Below are positions 1-10,500 of a DNA stretch of 64,000 nt, in pieces. Made by a program: the position numbers and the translations under genes. The stretch comes from JAIQFL01 sp035295745 (lineage in GTDB: Bacteria; Acidobacteriota; Terriglobia; Bryobacterales; Bryobacteraceae). The notes beneath the pieces are model-generated. The model was not told the DNA's origin and did not search any database. It saw only the letters and a list, made by a program, of their open reading frames with translations. Every line of letters begins with the position of its first letter. The stretch's first letter is position 1. The stretch spans positions 1 to 64,000 of the forward strand of contig DATGIL010000095.1 of the NCBI GenBank assembly GCA_035295745.1, written 5' to 3'.

Positions 1-488
1 GAGGTCATCGAGATCAGTGTCGGTGCTCCCAGGTTCGAGTCCACCAGAGGAGTAACACCGTCGTACTCCTGCACCCGCGAGGGGAACTTCAGATTGAGGA
101 CATTGTAGAACAGACCCCCGATTGTCTGCGCCGAGGTATTCGTTGTAGTAATCGTAAGATTGAGCCGGTTTCCAGAGGGCGCGTACAGTAACTGCACCGT
201 ACCCCAGCTGTAACTCACGGTAATCGTATTCGGCGCAGTGATACTGGCGGAGCCACTCGTACTGCCGTCCACTTCATTATTCTGCGAGTCCACCAACATC
301 ACTCGATTGACCTGGAATACTCCGTTTGCAAGGTATTCCACGCCATTGTATTTCAGGGAGTTGAGACTGTTGTTAGCGAAGCCCACAGTGACGCCGGTCT
401 GAGCCATGACAGGCACCAAGAGCAGCGTGAAGAGCGCGACGCCGGACCAGAAACCCCGGCGAATACACGACTGGCGTACGAGTCGCAT
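1..488 (-). CDS. Secreted protein, C-terminus beyond window edge
   Basis: The frame is open from an ATG at 488 to the window edge (about 162 codons), so this is the N-terminal part of a longer protein. A strong Shine-Dalgarno sequence (AGGAGGAAG) touches the ATG, which supports the start. Residues 1-30 form a signal peptide: a basic start (MRLVRQS..RR), a hydrophobic core (ALFTLLLVPV) and an AQ cleavage site. The exported part is rich in Asn, Thr, Ser and Val with alternating hydrophobic residues, as expected of beta-sandwich proteins. I recognise no family. It is probably an extracytoplasmic protein; its function is unknown. Confidence 0.75.
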   Translation of the reverse strand, partial: MRLVRQSCIRRGFWSGVALFTLLLVPVMAQTGVTVGFANNSLNSLKYNGVEYLANGVFQVNRVMLVDSQNNEVDGSTSGSASITAPNTITVSYSWGTVQLLYAPSGNRLNLTITTTNTSAQTIGGLFYNVLNLKFPSRVQEYDGVTPLVDSNLGAPTLISMT

Positions 489-760
489 CTTCCTCCTAAT
501 GCGGCAAGAACCGCGAAATCAAATGTTGGATTTTCGTCCGATTATTCTGCGGCAGCGGGAGGAGTGAACAAAAGAGATCCGAACGGCTCGCCAACGTGGG
601 CACCGTCCTGAGCATGAACCAGCGATCGGAAGGCCTAGCCTATCACGTTTTTCCGCAGTGCGAAAGTTAACGTTCGGCCACAGAAGAATGTGCGGTCAAT
701 AACCAAAAGGAAAGTAGGAAACACCAGAGATGCTGCCGTCGGGACGCGCGTACTAGAACT

Positions 761-3361
761 TTAGTCGCACCGCAGAGCCACCAGCGGATCGACTCTCATA
801 GCGCGGCGCGCGGGGATCCAACAGGCGGCCAGAGCCACCATGACCAGGATCAGGGCACATGCCGCGAACACGACCGGATCACGCGGACGCACCTGGTAGA
901 GTTGATTCTCCAGCACGCGCACCAGCAGTGCGGAGGCCATGGTCCCCAGGCAGACCCCACTACCCGCCAGGATCGCGCCGCGCCTCAGCATTGTGAGCAG
1001 CATATGACCGGGATCGGCACCCAACGCCATCCGTACGCCGATTTCGCGAGTCTGTTCACTCACAATGTAAGAGAACACTCCGTAAACTCCTGCCATCGCG
1101 AGCACCAACGCCAGTCCGGCAAAGAATCCTATTAAGACAGTTTGGAAGCGATTCCCCGAAACCGACTTCGCAATCACTTGCGGCAGTGTCTCGAATGACG
1201 AAAGCGCTACGTCCGCGTCTTGTCTTGTGACCAGGCGGCGGATCGGAGCGGCGAGCGCATTCGGATCGCCCGTGGTCCGTACCACCAGGTGCAGTCGATC
1301 CGCGCCCGCCTGCGCATAGTGGAAATACATGGTCGGATGAGGCGCGATCTGCAGTGAGTCATTGCGGATGCCTCCCACCACTCCGATAATCTCGAAGGCT
1401 TTATATCCGCCAGCTCCCGAATAAACAGAGAGTTGCTTGCCAATCGCGTCCTCGCCCTGAAAAAACTCCTTGACAAAAGGCTCGTCCACCACCACAACGG
1501 CCGGAGACGACGGCCCATCGTGCTCATCGAAAACGCGGCCCCGAACCAGCGGCAAGCCCACGGTTTCAAAGTACCCGATGGTGGGCACGCGGAAGTCGGC
1601 ATCTTCCATGTCGCCAGGCTTCGCCCCGACACGCTCGGAGATGCGAAAGAGCGTGTCGTTGTGCTCATCGTTCAGAGGCAGTTCGCTGATGGCGCCGAAG
1701 GCCACCACGCCCGGCAGCGATCGCACGTTGTCTCGTAACTGATTCATGAAGCGCATACGGCTGGCTTCGTCCGGATAGGTCGCATACGGGAGCATCAGAT
1801 TGGTGGAAAGAACGCCCTCGGGTGAGAAGCCGGGAGCGACCTGTAACGTGCGGTACAGGCTCGTGAGCAGCAGCCCGGCACCCACCAGGAGGCATAATGC
1901 CAAGGCCGTCTCGCCGACGACGAGTCCAGATCCAAGAAACCGGTGTTTGCGCCCTGAGCTGGTGCGCGCGCCATCGCGCAGGCTGCCGATCGGCGCTCCC
2001 GCCGCGGCCAGCCACGCCGGCATCACCCCGAACAGAATTGCCGTGAGCGCGGAAATGGATGCCGTGAAAGCCACCACCCGGCCGTCCAACCGAACTTCCT
2101 GCAGCCGCGGCAAGTTGGCAGGACCATAACCCCGCAACAGGCCAATCCCCCACCACGCCAGAGCCACGGCGCACGATCCGGCCAATAACGCCAGCAGCAG
2201 ATTCTCGGTCAGTAATTGGCGCACGATCCGCAGACGGCCGGCGCCGATTGCAATCCGCACCGAGATCTCTTTCCCCCGCGCCCCATACCGCGCCAACAAC
2301 AAATTCGCCATGTTGACGCAGGCGATCAGCAACACCAGGCCAGTGGCTCCCAGCAACATCCACAGAAGCGATCCTGTCCGGCCGACGATTGCATCCTGCA
2401 ATGGCTCCAGCTTCAGCCCCCAATCCTTGTCGGTGGACGGGTATTGCTCACCCAGCCGCGCTGCGATGGTGTCAAGTTCGGCTTGGCCTTGAGACTGCGT
2501 CACCCCCGTTTTGAGCAGACCCACGGCGCGCAGATTGTGCCCGAGGCGCTGCTGCAGGCCGCGAGCCCGAATCGGCGTGGGGAACCAGAGGTCGGTGTTA
2601 CGCGGAAAATCGAAAGATGCCGGCATCACGCCAATGATCGTCAGCGGACTGCTGTCCATGCGAGCGGTGCGTCCCACGATCGTGGGATCGCCTCCGTACG
2701 CCTGCTGCCAGATCCGGTAGCTGAGGATCGCCACGTGTGGCTCGGTGCTCTGCTCATCGTCGTGGGTGAAATTGCGTCCGAGCAACGGCACCGTGCCCAG
2801 CGCCGCAAAGAGGTCGCCGGTCACCATCACGGTTTGCAGTTGGCGCGCCGTGGCTCCCGAATTCCAATTGCGCCTTCCCACAAACGGAGAAAAGGCGCCC
2901 AGGTGTTCGAAACTGGCGGCGCCCGCGCGGTAATCGAGAAAGTCCGGCGTGGAAATGGCCGCCGTGGTGGTGCCTCGCGGCGTGCGGCCCCAGACCCAGA
3001 CGAGACGTTCCGCGTGCTGGTAGGGCAGTGAGTTCAGCAGAACAGAATTCACCACGCTGAAGATGGCGGAATTGGCTCCGATGCCCAAGGCCAGAGTCAG
3101 CACCGCCGCCATGGTGAAGCCAGGGCTTCGCCGCAGTTGCCGGGCAGCATAGCGCAGGTCTTGGCCGAGGCGGTCGAGCCATGCCCAACCCCAGGCTTGG
3201 CGCGTGGCTTCTTCCACCAGGCTAACGTTCCCAAACTCGCGCCGCGCAAAGAGGTTGGCCTGCTCCGGCGACGAACCGCTCTCGCGCGCATCGTGTGCCG
3301 CCATTGCGAGATGGCTGCGAATCTCTTCGTCCAGTTCGTGGTTGCGTTTTCGGAAGAGCAT
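761..3361 (-). CDS. ADOP-type MacB/FtsX-like ABC permease
   Basis: The 866-residue protein has the layout of the acidobacterial duplicated orphan permeases. A soluble helical N-terminus (about 1-75) is followed by a first membrane segment with the hallmark LTLALGIGANSAIFSVVNSVLL (two pieces, about 88-110), a MacB-like extracytoplasmic domain (about 115-300), and an FtsX-type three-helix bundle with ACVNMANLLLAR near 350. A second membrane and periplasmic half ends in EIGVRMALGA and the C-terminal RAMRVDPLVALR. No ATPase gene is adjacent, which is normal for this group. The ATG at 3361 lies 9 bp after the stop of the upstream gene, so the two are probably cotranscribed. The substrate cannot be told. 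Confidence 0.9.
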   Translation of the reverse strand: MLFRKRNHELDEEIRSHLAMAAHDARESGSSPEQANLFARREFGNVSLVEEATRQAWGWAWLDRLGQDLRYAARQLRRSPGFTMAAVLTLALGIGANSAIFSVVNSVLLNSLPYQHAERLVWVWGRTPRGTTTAAISTPDFLDYRAGAASFEHLGAFSPFVGRRNWNSGATARQLQTVMVTGDLFAALGTVPLLGRNFTHDDEQSTEPHVAILSYRIWQQAYGGDPTIVGRTARMDSSPLTIIGVMPASFDFPRNTDLWFPTPIRARGLQQRLGHNLRAVGLLKTGVTQSQGQAELDTIAARLGEQYPSTDKDWGLKLEPLQDAIVGRTGSLLWMLLGATGLVLLIACVNMANLLLARYGARGKEISVRIAIGAGRLRIVRQLLTENLLLALLAGSCAVALAWWGIGLLRGYGPANLPRLQEVRLDGRVVAFTASISALTAILFGVMPAWLAAAGAPIGSLRDGARTSSGRKHRFLGSGLVVGETALALCLLVGAGLLLTSLYRTLQVAPGFSPEGVLSTNLMLPYATYPDEASRMRFMNQLRDNVRSLPGVVAFGAISELPLNDEHNDTLFRISERVGAKPGDMEDADFRVPTIGYFETVGLPLVRGRVFDEHDGPSSPAVVVVDEPFVKEFFQGEDAIGKQLSVYSGAGGYKAFEIIGVVGGIRNDSLQIAPHPTMYFHYAQAGADRLHLVVRTTGDPNALAAPIRRLVTRQDADVALSSFETLPQVIAKSVSGNRFQTVLIGFFAGLALVLAMAGVYGVFSYIVSEQTREIGVRMALGADPGHMLLTMLRRGAILAGSGVCLGTMASALLVRVLENQLYQVRPRDPVVFAACALILVMVALAACWIPARRAMRVDPLVALRCD

Positions 3362-3370
3362 GTAGATTGT

Positions 3371-4165
3371 CTACATGCTAGCACAGGCCCTCTCGGCCCA
3401 GCGCACGGCCAATGAACTGGGGTGTTGCCGAAATTCCGCGAGGCGCAATGGCGCCAGCTTCGCCAGCAGGCCGAACATCACCTCCGGTTCCGGTGACAAA
3501 TTCCACGCGGCCCGAAAGATCGCATCAATAGATTCATTGGGGATCGCGGCGGGTGTCGCCGCATCCAGGATCGCGCGCAAGGCATGCTCAGCCACGGGCG
3601 TCCAGAGTTTCGGACGGTCGCGTTTCATGGCATCGAGCAATGCCGGGATCGCCGCTATTGCCTGCGGACCGAAGCGGCCCAATGCGCGCAGCACATGCTC
3701 CCGTTCGATCCGATCCCGGCTTACTTGCAACGTGCCGATCAATTCTTCGACCGAAGCGTTCGAGGGCTCGAAAGCGCGGCCAACCTTGACGGCTTTGCGC
3801 AGCGCGAGTTTCGAAACCCCGCCGTCAATCAGACCCTGCACTGCGGCATGCAGAGCGGCGAAGCCTTCCGGTGCGGCATTGGAACCCTCGGATTCCACAC
3901 TCCGCTCCTCCCGCTGTATGCGCAGCCGCCAATGGTACGCATCCAAAACGTTACGCTGCAGAAACTGCTTCTCCCATTCCCAGACGTGCAGCGCGTCCAC
4001 GATCTGCCAGAACAGAGACCAATCGGCATCGGAGGGCGCAATCTCTTTGGATGGTGAAAATAGCGCGTCGCCATGGAGCAGATGGCCATCGTCCGCGATC
4101 ACCGCAAGGCCGCGCGACCGGAAGGCCCACCAGTGGTACTCAAACTTTCCCCGCCGGCGCGCCAT
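3371..4165 (-). CDS. Hypothetical protein with HEAT-like helical repeats
   Basis: The 264-residue protein is soluble, with no signal peptide or membrane segment. The N-terminal third is rich in Trp (WW, WSLFW, WEWEKQF). The C-terminal half has repeated amphipathic helices (EHVLRALGRFGPQAIAAIPALLDAM and VAEHALRAILDAA) that look like HEAT or PBS-lyase-type repeats. Such repeats usually mediate protein contacts. It ends 9 bp before the ADOP permease and starts 21 bp after the lipoprotein gene, which suggests one transcript of three genes. I recognise no named family. Confidence 0.7.
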   Translation of the reverse strand: MARRRGKFEYHWWAFRSRGLAVIADDGHLLHGDALFSPSKEIAPSDADWSLFWQIVDALHVWEWEKQFLQRNVLDAYHWRLRIQREERSVESEGSNAAPEGFAALHAAVQGLIDGGVSKLALRKAVKVGRAFEPSNASVEELIGTLQVSRDRIEREHVLRALGRFGPQAIAAIPALLDAMKRDRPKLWTPVAEHALRAILDAATPAAIPNESIDAIFRAAWNLSPEPEVMFGLLAKLAPLRLAEFRQHPSSLAVRWAERACASM

Positions 4166-4186
4166 ACTTGCGACTATAACGCGGCG

Positions 4187-4738
4187 TTAATTTTTCGCCA
4201 GCCGGAAAGTGATCTCCAGACTGCGCGGTGGCAGGTCGCGACTCGCCACCTCGACGCGAGGCTCGACGACACCGTTCTCCGCAAGGAAATCCTGCAACAC
4301 AGCCTTTGCGTCATCCAGCACGCGGCTGGTGCAGGGCTTTTCTACCGCCAGCTCGATTTCGTGTTCGGAGAAGCGTTGCAGAACCGCCTGCACGGTGACT
4401 CCGGGAAGATTCTCGAAGCGCAGCGATCGCAGAATGCGCGTATTCGACTGTGCCTGTTCCAAGTCCTCCGCAGTCTTCATCGCCGCCGCCGCGCGAGCGG
4501 CCAGAGGGCTCTCGGGATAAACGGCGAGTAAGGTCTGAAAAGCCAGTGTGGCGGTGCCATACTTTCCGGCTCGGAGGCGGGTTTGCCCATCTTCGAACAA
4601 CTCCGTGGCATCGGCGTCGTCGCGGGCGAGTGCCGTCTCTTCACTCTTCGTTCGTGCGCGCGGTTCCGGGGTGGCCGGCTCCGCAATCATGCCACAGGCT
4701 CCCACCAGCAGCAAACAGAGACCATAGTACCTCTTCAT
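4187..4738 (-). CDS. Lipoprotein with TPR-like segment
   Basis: The 183-residue protein starts with MKRYYGLCLLLVGACG, a lipoprotein signal with the lipobox LVGAC and Cys at about residue 15. Residues 45-95 (ELFEDGQTRLRAGKYGTATL, then AFQTLLAVYPESPLA) resemble one tetratricopeptide unit of the BamD/YbgF kind, with the usual Y-PxSP ending. The C-terminal half predicts an alpha/beta domain that I do not recognise. It is probably envelope-anchored and scaffold-like. It is the first gene of a likely transcript with the HEAT-like protein and the ADOP permease. Confidence 0.75.
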   Translation of the reverse strand: MKRYYGLCLLLVGACGMIAEPATPEPRARTKSEETALARDDADATELFEDGQTRLRAGKYGTATLAFQTLLAVYPESPLAARAAAAMKTAEDLEQAQSNTRILRSLRFENLPGVTVQAVLQRFSEHEIELAVEKPCTSRVLDDAKAVLQDFLAENGVVEPRVEVASRDLPPRSLEITFRLAKN

Positions 4739-5096
4739 GTCTTTCCGAAAAGCACGTTCGCTGCCGCCGTCTGTCCCTTGGAATCAGGCAACTTAGCGAA
4801 TTACGCGAGTGTCCCGGAAGACACGGGTGTGAACAAGACGGGGCCAGGGGCCAGGGGCCGGGGGCCAGGGAAACGCTGCGGTGGCGGCTCGCGGATGCTC
4901 AGGAATCGTCTGCCGCATTCTCGGTAAGCCGGCGGCAGCCGGCACGGCACAACCCCGGCCCCTTCTTCACCCCCCACACCCTATTCGCCAACGGCACAAG
5001 GCCCGACTTTTCCACCAAGTCTCGCTTACAGAGCAAACATTCCTTCCCTATTCTGTTTTCCCGTCATTTCGTGTATTCTAAGAACTCGGGAGAGCC
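4739..5096. other. Intergenic region between divergent genes, with GGGGCC repeat
   Basis: This 358-bp gap separates a leftward lipoprotein gene from the rightward metallo-hydrolase gene and must hold both promoters. Near 4807-4825 there is a short hairpin (GTGTC-CCGGAA-GACAC). At 4839-4870 lies a GGGGCCA-type repeat tract, listed separately. No further gene is supported; the long open frames crossing it have no homology-like features. Confidence 0.6.
4839..4870. repeat. GGGGCCA-type G-tract repeat
   Basis: Four imperfect 7-9 bp units of the form GGGGCCAGG run head to tail. The same motif occurs at 29832-29866, 45451-45491 and 45680-45726. The G tracts could form a G-quadruplex on the plus strand. 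Confidence 0.7.
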
Positions 5097-5876
5097 ATCA
5101 CGGTTAAGTTTTGCGTTCTGGCAAGCGGAAGTTCCGGCAACGCCGCGTTCGTCGCGACGGAGAAAACCCGCATCCTCATCGATGCGGGCCTCAGCATGCG
5201 CGAACTCGGCAAACGACTGGAGGCTATCGGCGAAAGTCTTGCCAATATTGACGCAATTCTCATCACTCATGAGCACTCAGACCACGTCTCGGGTCTCCCC
5301 GTCTTGGCCCGCAACCGAAACGTGCGTGCCAACATCTATATGACGCGCCTCACCGCGCCTGCGATCGACTGGGGCGAGTCGCGGCCGCGGCTCGAATGCT
5401 TTCAAGCCGGCGCCAGCTTCCAGATCGGCGAGATCGACGTCCAGAGCTTCAGTATTCCCCATGACGCCATAGACCCTGTAGGTTTCTGCTTCGAATCCAG
5501 CGGCGTGCGTGTCGGCATCGCCACAGATTTAGGCTATATTCCGGAGTCCGTCAAGTATCACCTGCGGCGCACGCATCTGTTATTGCTCGAAGCCAATCAC
5601 GACCTCGACATGTTGAAGGTGGGCCCGTATCCCTGGTCGGTCAAGCAGCGGGTGATGAGCCGCGTCGGCCACCTGTCGAACCTGGTCGTGTCCGACTATC
5701 TCATGCGCGATCTTGCCTCCACGACGGAACAACTCGTGCTGGGACACATCAGTGAGCAGAACAATCACCCGGAGATTGTGCGGCTGGTCGCCTCGCAAGC
5801 CCTGGAGGAGCGCGGGTTGCGCACCCAACTCTCGATCGCACAACAGAACCGGCCTTCGGAAGTGTTCCGGTACTGA
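5097..5876 (+). CDS. WalJ/YycJ-like metallo-beta-lactamase-fold hydrolase
   Basis: The protein carries FCVLASGSSGNAAFVAT at its N-terminus and the metal-binding motif THEHSDH (about residue 60), both typical of the WalJ/YycJ (YycI-associated) MBL-fold family of likely phosphodiesterases or exonucleases. Family members begin a few residues before LASGSSGN. No ATG, GTG or TTG exists between the in-frame stop at 5079-5081 and that motif. The first in-frame ATG (5196) would delete the motif. I therefore place the start at ATC 5097, just after GGGAGAG, giving 259 residues, the usual family length. The exact start codon (ATC, ACG or GTT) is uncertain. The next gene, purB, starts 9 bp downstream. 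Confidence 0.8.
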   Translation: MTVKFCVLASGSSGNAAFVATEKTRILIDAGLSMRELGKRLEAIGESLANIDAILITHEHSDHVSGLPVLARNRNVRANIYMTRLTAPAIDWGESRPRLECFQAGASFQIGEIDVQSFSIPHDAIDPVGFCFESSGVRVGIATDLGYIPESVKYHLRRTHLLLLEANHDLDMLKVGPYPWSVKQRVMSRVGHLSNLVVSDYLMRDLASTTEQLVLGHISEQNNHPEIVRLVASQALEERGLRTQLSIAQQNRPSEVFRY

Positions 5877-5885
5877 CCTTTCGAT

Positions 5886-7226
5886 ATGATTGCCCGATAT
5901 ACTCGCCCCGAACTGGGCCGCGTGTGGAGTGACCAGAACAAGTTCCAACAGTGGCTCGAAGTGGAACTGGCGGCCTCCGAGACCCTCGCCGAACTGGGTG
6001 TGGTGCCGGCAGAGGCGGCACGCCTGCTGCGCGTCCACGCCGGTTTCGACGTCCATCGCATTCTCGAAATCGAGAAGGAGGTGAAGCACGACGTCATCGC
6101 CTTCACCACGGCAGTCGCAGAGACCATGGCCAAGGCCGGACATGCGGAGGCTTCCCGTTGGCTGCATTATGGCTTGACCTCGAATGATGTCGTCGACACC
6201 GCCCAGGCGCTGCTGCTGCAGCAATCCTGCGCGGTGATCGAGCGTGAACTGCGAGCACTGCGTGAGGTACTGAAGCGCCGCGCGCTGGAGTTCCAACACG
6301 CGGTGCAGATCGGCCGTACGCACGGTGTGCACGCCGAGCCGATCACCTTCGGCCTGAAACTCGCGATCTGGTATGAAGAAGCGGGCCGCAACCAGGTGCG
6401 CCTGTCGGCCGCGCGAGAGGACCTCCGTGTCGGCAAGACCTCCGGCGCTGTGGGGACCTTCGCCCACATCGGTCCGGAGGTCGAAGAACGCATCTGCGAA
6501 CGTCTCGGATTGCGACCCGCGCCAGTCACCTCGCAAGTGATCCAACGCGACCGACACGCCCACTTCGTCGCAACGCTTGCGCTGGTGACGGCCCTATGCG
6601 AGAAGATCGCGCTCGAAGTGCGCCACTTGCAGCGCACCGAAGTGCGCGAGGCTGAAGAGTACTTCGCCCGCGGCCAAAAGGGCAGCTCCGCCATGCCCCA
6701 CAAGCGTAATCCGGTGACCTGCGAGCAGATCTGTGGACTGGCGCGCGTGGTGCGTTCGAATGTACAGGCCGCCTTCGAGGACATAGCACTCTGGCATGAG
6801 CGCGATATCTCCCACTCCTCCGTCGAGCGCGTGATCCTGCCGGATTCCACGATCCTCGCCGATTACTTGCTCGACAAGACCACGCGCTTAGTGGATAAGC
6901 TGCTGGTTTATCCGGAGCGCATGCGCCGCAATCTTGATCTGACGCGCGGGCTGGTCTTCTCGGGGCAGTTGCTGCTCGATCTGGCCGCCGCCGGGATGCT
7001 GCGAGAGCAGGCGTATCGTCTCGTGCAGACGCATGCCATGCGCGCCTGGGAAGCGGAATCAGATTTTCGCGCGGCCATCGAGGCCGATCCGGAGATTCGC
7101 GCGGTGTTGAGTGACGAGCAGATTGGCGAGGCCTTTTCCCTGCCCCGCCAACTCCGCAATGTCGATAAGATTTTCGCCCGGGTCTTCGGCGCCTCAGCCT
7201 CTGCCGATCAGCCCAGTGCGGAATAA
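5886..7226 (+). CDS. purB: Adenylosuccinate lyase
   Basis: The 446-residue protein matches the fumarase/aspartase superfamily. The signature loop GSSAMPHKRNP (about residue 266) supplies the catalytic flexible loop, and HYGLTSNDVVDTA (about 97) and QIGRTHGVHAEP (about 140) are the other two conserved regions of PurB. The enzyme splits adenylosuccinate into AMP and fumarate, and SAICAR into AICAR, in cytosolic purine synthesis. It begins 9 bp after the MBL-fold gene, so the two probably share a transcript. Its last 19 bases overlap the 3' end of the convergent GlsB-like gene. Confidence 0.97.
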   Translation: MIARYTRPELGRVWSDQNKFQQWLEVELAASETLAELGVVPAEAARLLRVHAGFDVHRILEIEKEVKHDVIAFTTAVAETMAKAGHAEASRWLHYGLTSNDVVDTAQALLLQQSCAVIERELRALREVLKRRALEFQHAVQIGRTHGVHAEPITFGLKLAIWYEEAGRNQVRLSAAREDLRVGKTSGAVGTFAHIGPEVEERICERLGLRPAPVTSQVIQRDRHAHFVATLALVTALCEKIALEVRHLQRTEVREAEEYFARGQKGSSAMPHKRNPVTCEQICGLARVVRSNVQAAFEDIALWHERDISHSSVERVILPDSTILADYLLDKTTRLVDKLLVYPERMRRNLDLTRGLVFSGQLLLDLAAAGMLREQAYRLVQTHAMRAWEAESDFRAAIEADPEIRAVLSDEQIGEAFSLPRQLRNVDKIFARVFGASASADQPSAE

Positions 7227-7450
7227 GCGAACAGGCAGATCAGCGCCCCCACAAGAGCCATAAAGAACCCCGCCGGGTGGCCTTCTTCATACATGCCGGT
7301 TGCCCGGCCAATTAATCCCCCAAGCCAGGCGCCTACCAATCCGATAATCATGGTCATGATCAGGCCCATGTGCTGCCGCCCGGGCATTACGGCGCGGGCG
7401 ATTAGGCCGATGATCAGTCCGAAGATCGCGTGACCAATCATGTGCAACAT
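7208..7450 (-). CDS. GlsB/YeaQ/YmgE-family small membrane protein
   Basis: The 80-residue protein has three hydrophobic segments with Gly-rich pattern: FGLIIGLIARAVMPGRQHMGLIMTMIIGLVGAWLGGLIGRATG (in pieces) and a C-terminal helix. This is the transglycosylase-associated (GlsB/YeaQ) fold often linked to general stress. A clear ribosome site (AAGGAGGAACG) lies 6-7 bp before the ATG at 7450. Its stop lies inside the end of purB on the opposite strand (19-bp convergent overlap), so transcripts of the two genes would be complementary there. Confidence 0.9.
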   Translation of the reverse strand: MLHMIGHAIFGLIIGLIARAVMPGRQHMGLIMTMIIGLVGAWLGGLIGRATGMYEEGHPAGFFMALVGALICLFAYSALG

Positions 7451-7578
7451 TTTGAACGTTCCTCCTTAACTGGCGACTTCGAGCCTCTGAGCCATCATAA
7501 CCGCACAAGGGCGTGGATCCACGGTCGAATCCGTACGTTCCGTCACCTGATCTGACGAAACGAACTGGTCTAACTGCT

Positions 7579-10500
7579 TTATTTTCGTTCTGTGATCAAC
7601 TGTTCGAGCTTCTCAGACAAGAATCGAAGAACATCGGCCGCGGCGGTCAGCCCTTCCAGTGGGAGTAACAGCACGCCGGCCGGCGTGAACTGCGCGCCTT
7701 TGGTCTTACTCACGATCCCCATCAGGCGCGCCGGATCGACTCGCGTTCCGGGGTGGAACTTGACGTTGAGCAGGTTGTGCCGCCGGTCAATGGCTTCGAC
7801 CCCGATCTGTTCCGCCAAAGTTTTGAGCGCCGAGTAAGCCAGAAGATTGCGCACCGCTTCCGGCACGGCGCCATAACGGTCCTCGAGTTCCTTCTCGGCA
7901 CGCTCGCGGGCGGCGGCATCGTTGGCGTTGGCGATCTGCCGGTAGGCCCGGAGCCTCTGGTTCTCGTCCGAGATATAGTCGGTAGGAATGCGGATATCGA
8001 GTCCGAGATTCAGCGCGGAATGCACCTCCGGCACGATCTCCTCGCCCTTCAACTCGCGCACCGTCTCATCGAGCAGGCGGACGTAGGTGTCGAAGCCAAC
8101 GGAGTTGATGTGCCCATGCTGCTCGCCCCCGAGCAGATTCCCAGCGCCGCGAAGTTCCAGGTCGAGCGCGGCGATCTTGAATCCGGCTCCCAGATCGCTG
8201 AATTCCTTGAGCGCGGCCAGGCGCTTCTTGGCGATCTCCGTCAACTCCGTATCCGGCGGGACCAGCAAATACGCATAGGCGCGCCGGTTCGACCGCCCCA
8301 CCCTTCCGCGTAACTGATATAGTTCCGAGAGTCCATAACGCTCGGCGTTCTCGACAATCATGGTGTTGGCAAGCGGGATATCCAAACCATTTTCTATGAT
8401 TGTCGTACATACCAGGATGTCGAACTCGTGGCGCATGAACTGAAGCATCGTCTTCTCCAGCTCCTGCTCTCCCATCTGCCCGTGACCCACTCCGATCTTG
8501 GAGTTGGGTGACAGCTCCTGGAGCATGGCTGCCCGCGCCCAGATCGAATCCACGCGATTGTGGAGGAAATAGATCTGGCCACCTCGTGCCAGCTCCAATT
8601 CCATCGCCGCGCGGATGAGTTCCGGCTGGAAAGGCGCCACCACTGTCGAGATCGCCAGGCGATCCTTCGGCGGAGTCTCGATCACGGACATGTCGCGCAG
8701 TCCCAATAACGACATGTGTAGTGTACGCGGGATCGGAGTCGCGCTCATGCTGACGTGATCGACCGATTTTTTGAGTTGCTTGAGCCGTTCTTTGTGCTTG
8801 ACGCCGAAGCGCTGCTCCTCATCGACGATGACCAGGCCCAGATCGCGGAATTCGACGTCCTGGGAGAGCAGACGATGAGTGCCAATCGCGAGGTCAACTT
8901 TGCCTTCGGCCAAATCGGCCAGTGCAGCCTTCAGTTCTTTAGGGGAACGGAACCGGCTAAACATCTCCACCCGCACCGGAAAGGGCTGGAAGCGCCGCTT
9001 GAAGGTCTCGAAGTGCTGAAATGCTAAGACTGTAGTAGGAGCCAGCACCACGACCTGTTTCCCGTCGCCAAGTGCCTTGAAAGCGGCCCGCATGACCACC
9101 TCGGTCTTGCCGTAACCGACGTCCCCACAGAGCAGGCGGTCCATGGGCTGCTCGCTCTCCATGTCACGCTTGATCTCCTTGATAGCGCTGAGCTGATCGC
9201 GCGTCTCGCTGAACTCGAAGGCATCCTCGAATTCCCGTTGCCAATTGCTATCTGCTGAAAAGGCAAAGCCTTCCGCCATCTTGCGCGAGGCATAGAGCTT
9301 GAGCAGCTCGTCTGCCATGTCGCGCATTTTGGCTTTGATGCGGGTCTTGGTGCGGGTCCAGGTGGCTCCGCCCATCCGATCGAGGGCTGGCTTGGCTTCT
9401 CCTGCACCCCGAAAACGCTGGATGAGATCCATGCGCGTAAGCGGAACGTACAACTTCGCGCCGCCCGAGTACTCGAGCAGCATGTAGTCGCCCTTGGATT
9501 CCCCCTGCTGGATCTCGCGCAGTCCGAGATACTGAGCCACTCCGTGCTCGGAGTGAACCACGAAGTCGCCCGGCTTCAGATCGATCAGGTCCGCGGAGAA
9601 GGTTGCGAGCGCCGATTTCGAAGACGGTGCCCGGGCCACCAGTTCCGAAGTCTCAAACAGATCCTCGGAACCAAAGACGACAAGATGCGAATCCTGAAAG
9701 GCGGTACCGCGGCGGATCAGACCCTTCACCAGGTAGATGCTCGCCACCGCACCCGCGTGATAGGCGCGTTCCGCCAGGTAAGCTGGGGTGGAATCGAACT
9801 GTTCCAATCCAAGTTGGTAGGGAATCGCGTACTCGTTGAGAATGTCGGCGACCCGTTCTATTTCACCTGTAGAAGAGGCGAAGAAGGCGACCCGGTTGCC
9901 GTTCTCGACCAGCGTTCGTGCCTCCGCGATCGCCACTTGCATGTTGCCGTGGAAAGCCAGCGAGGGGCGGGTGGAGATGTGGAATGCGCCCTCCTTCTCC
10001 CACCCGATCTCCAGCTCCTTCAATGCGATCCGCGGGGAGGCGGCGGCGCGGCGCTGCAACTCGTCCCAACTCAGAAAGATGCGTTCGGGGTCGTAAGCTG
10101 GAGAGCGCTCAATCTGCTCCAGCCGTTTCCAGAAGCGTTCGGCGGCCGCGCCCACCTCGTCGGGCTCGTCCCAGACGACAATCGGATGGTCCAACAACGC
10201 AAAGACTGAGGATTTCCGCGGCCGGATCATTGGCGCCACCAGCTCCCATCCGGGGAACGGTTCGCCGGGAGGTGGCAAGTCTCTTCCGGGAATATCGGCG
10301 GCGCGCATCAGTTCGCCCAACTCCACGAGCAGTGCGCGGGACTTCTGGTACTCGGTGAGGGGAAGCAGGGTGCAGTCTTCGATCTTCAGGACGGAACGCT
10401 GCGACTCCACGTCGAACCGGCGGATGGACTCCACCTGGTCGCCGAACAGGTCGATTCGGACCGGCTTCGACCCCTCCGGCGAGAAAACGTCGAGAATTCC

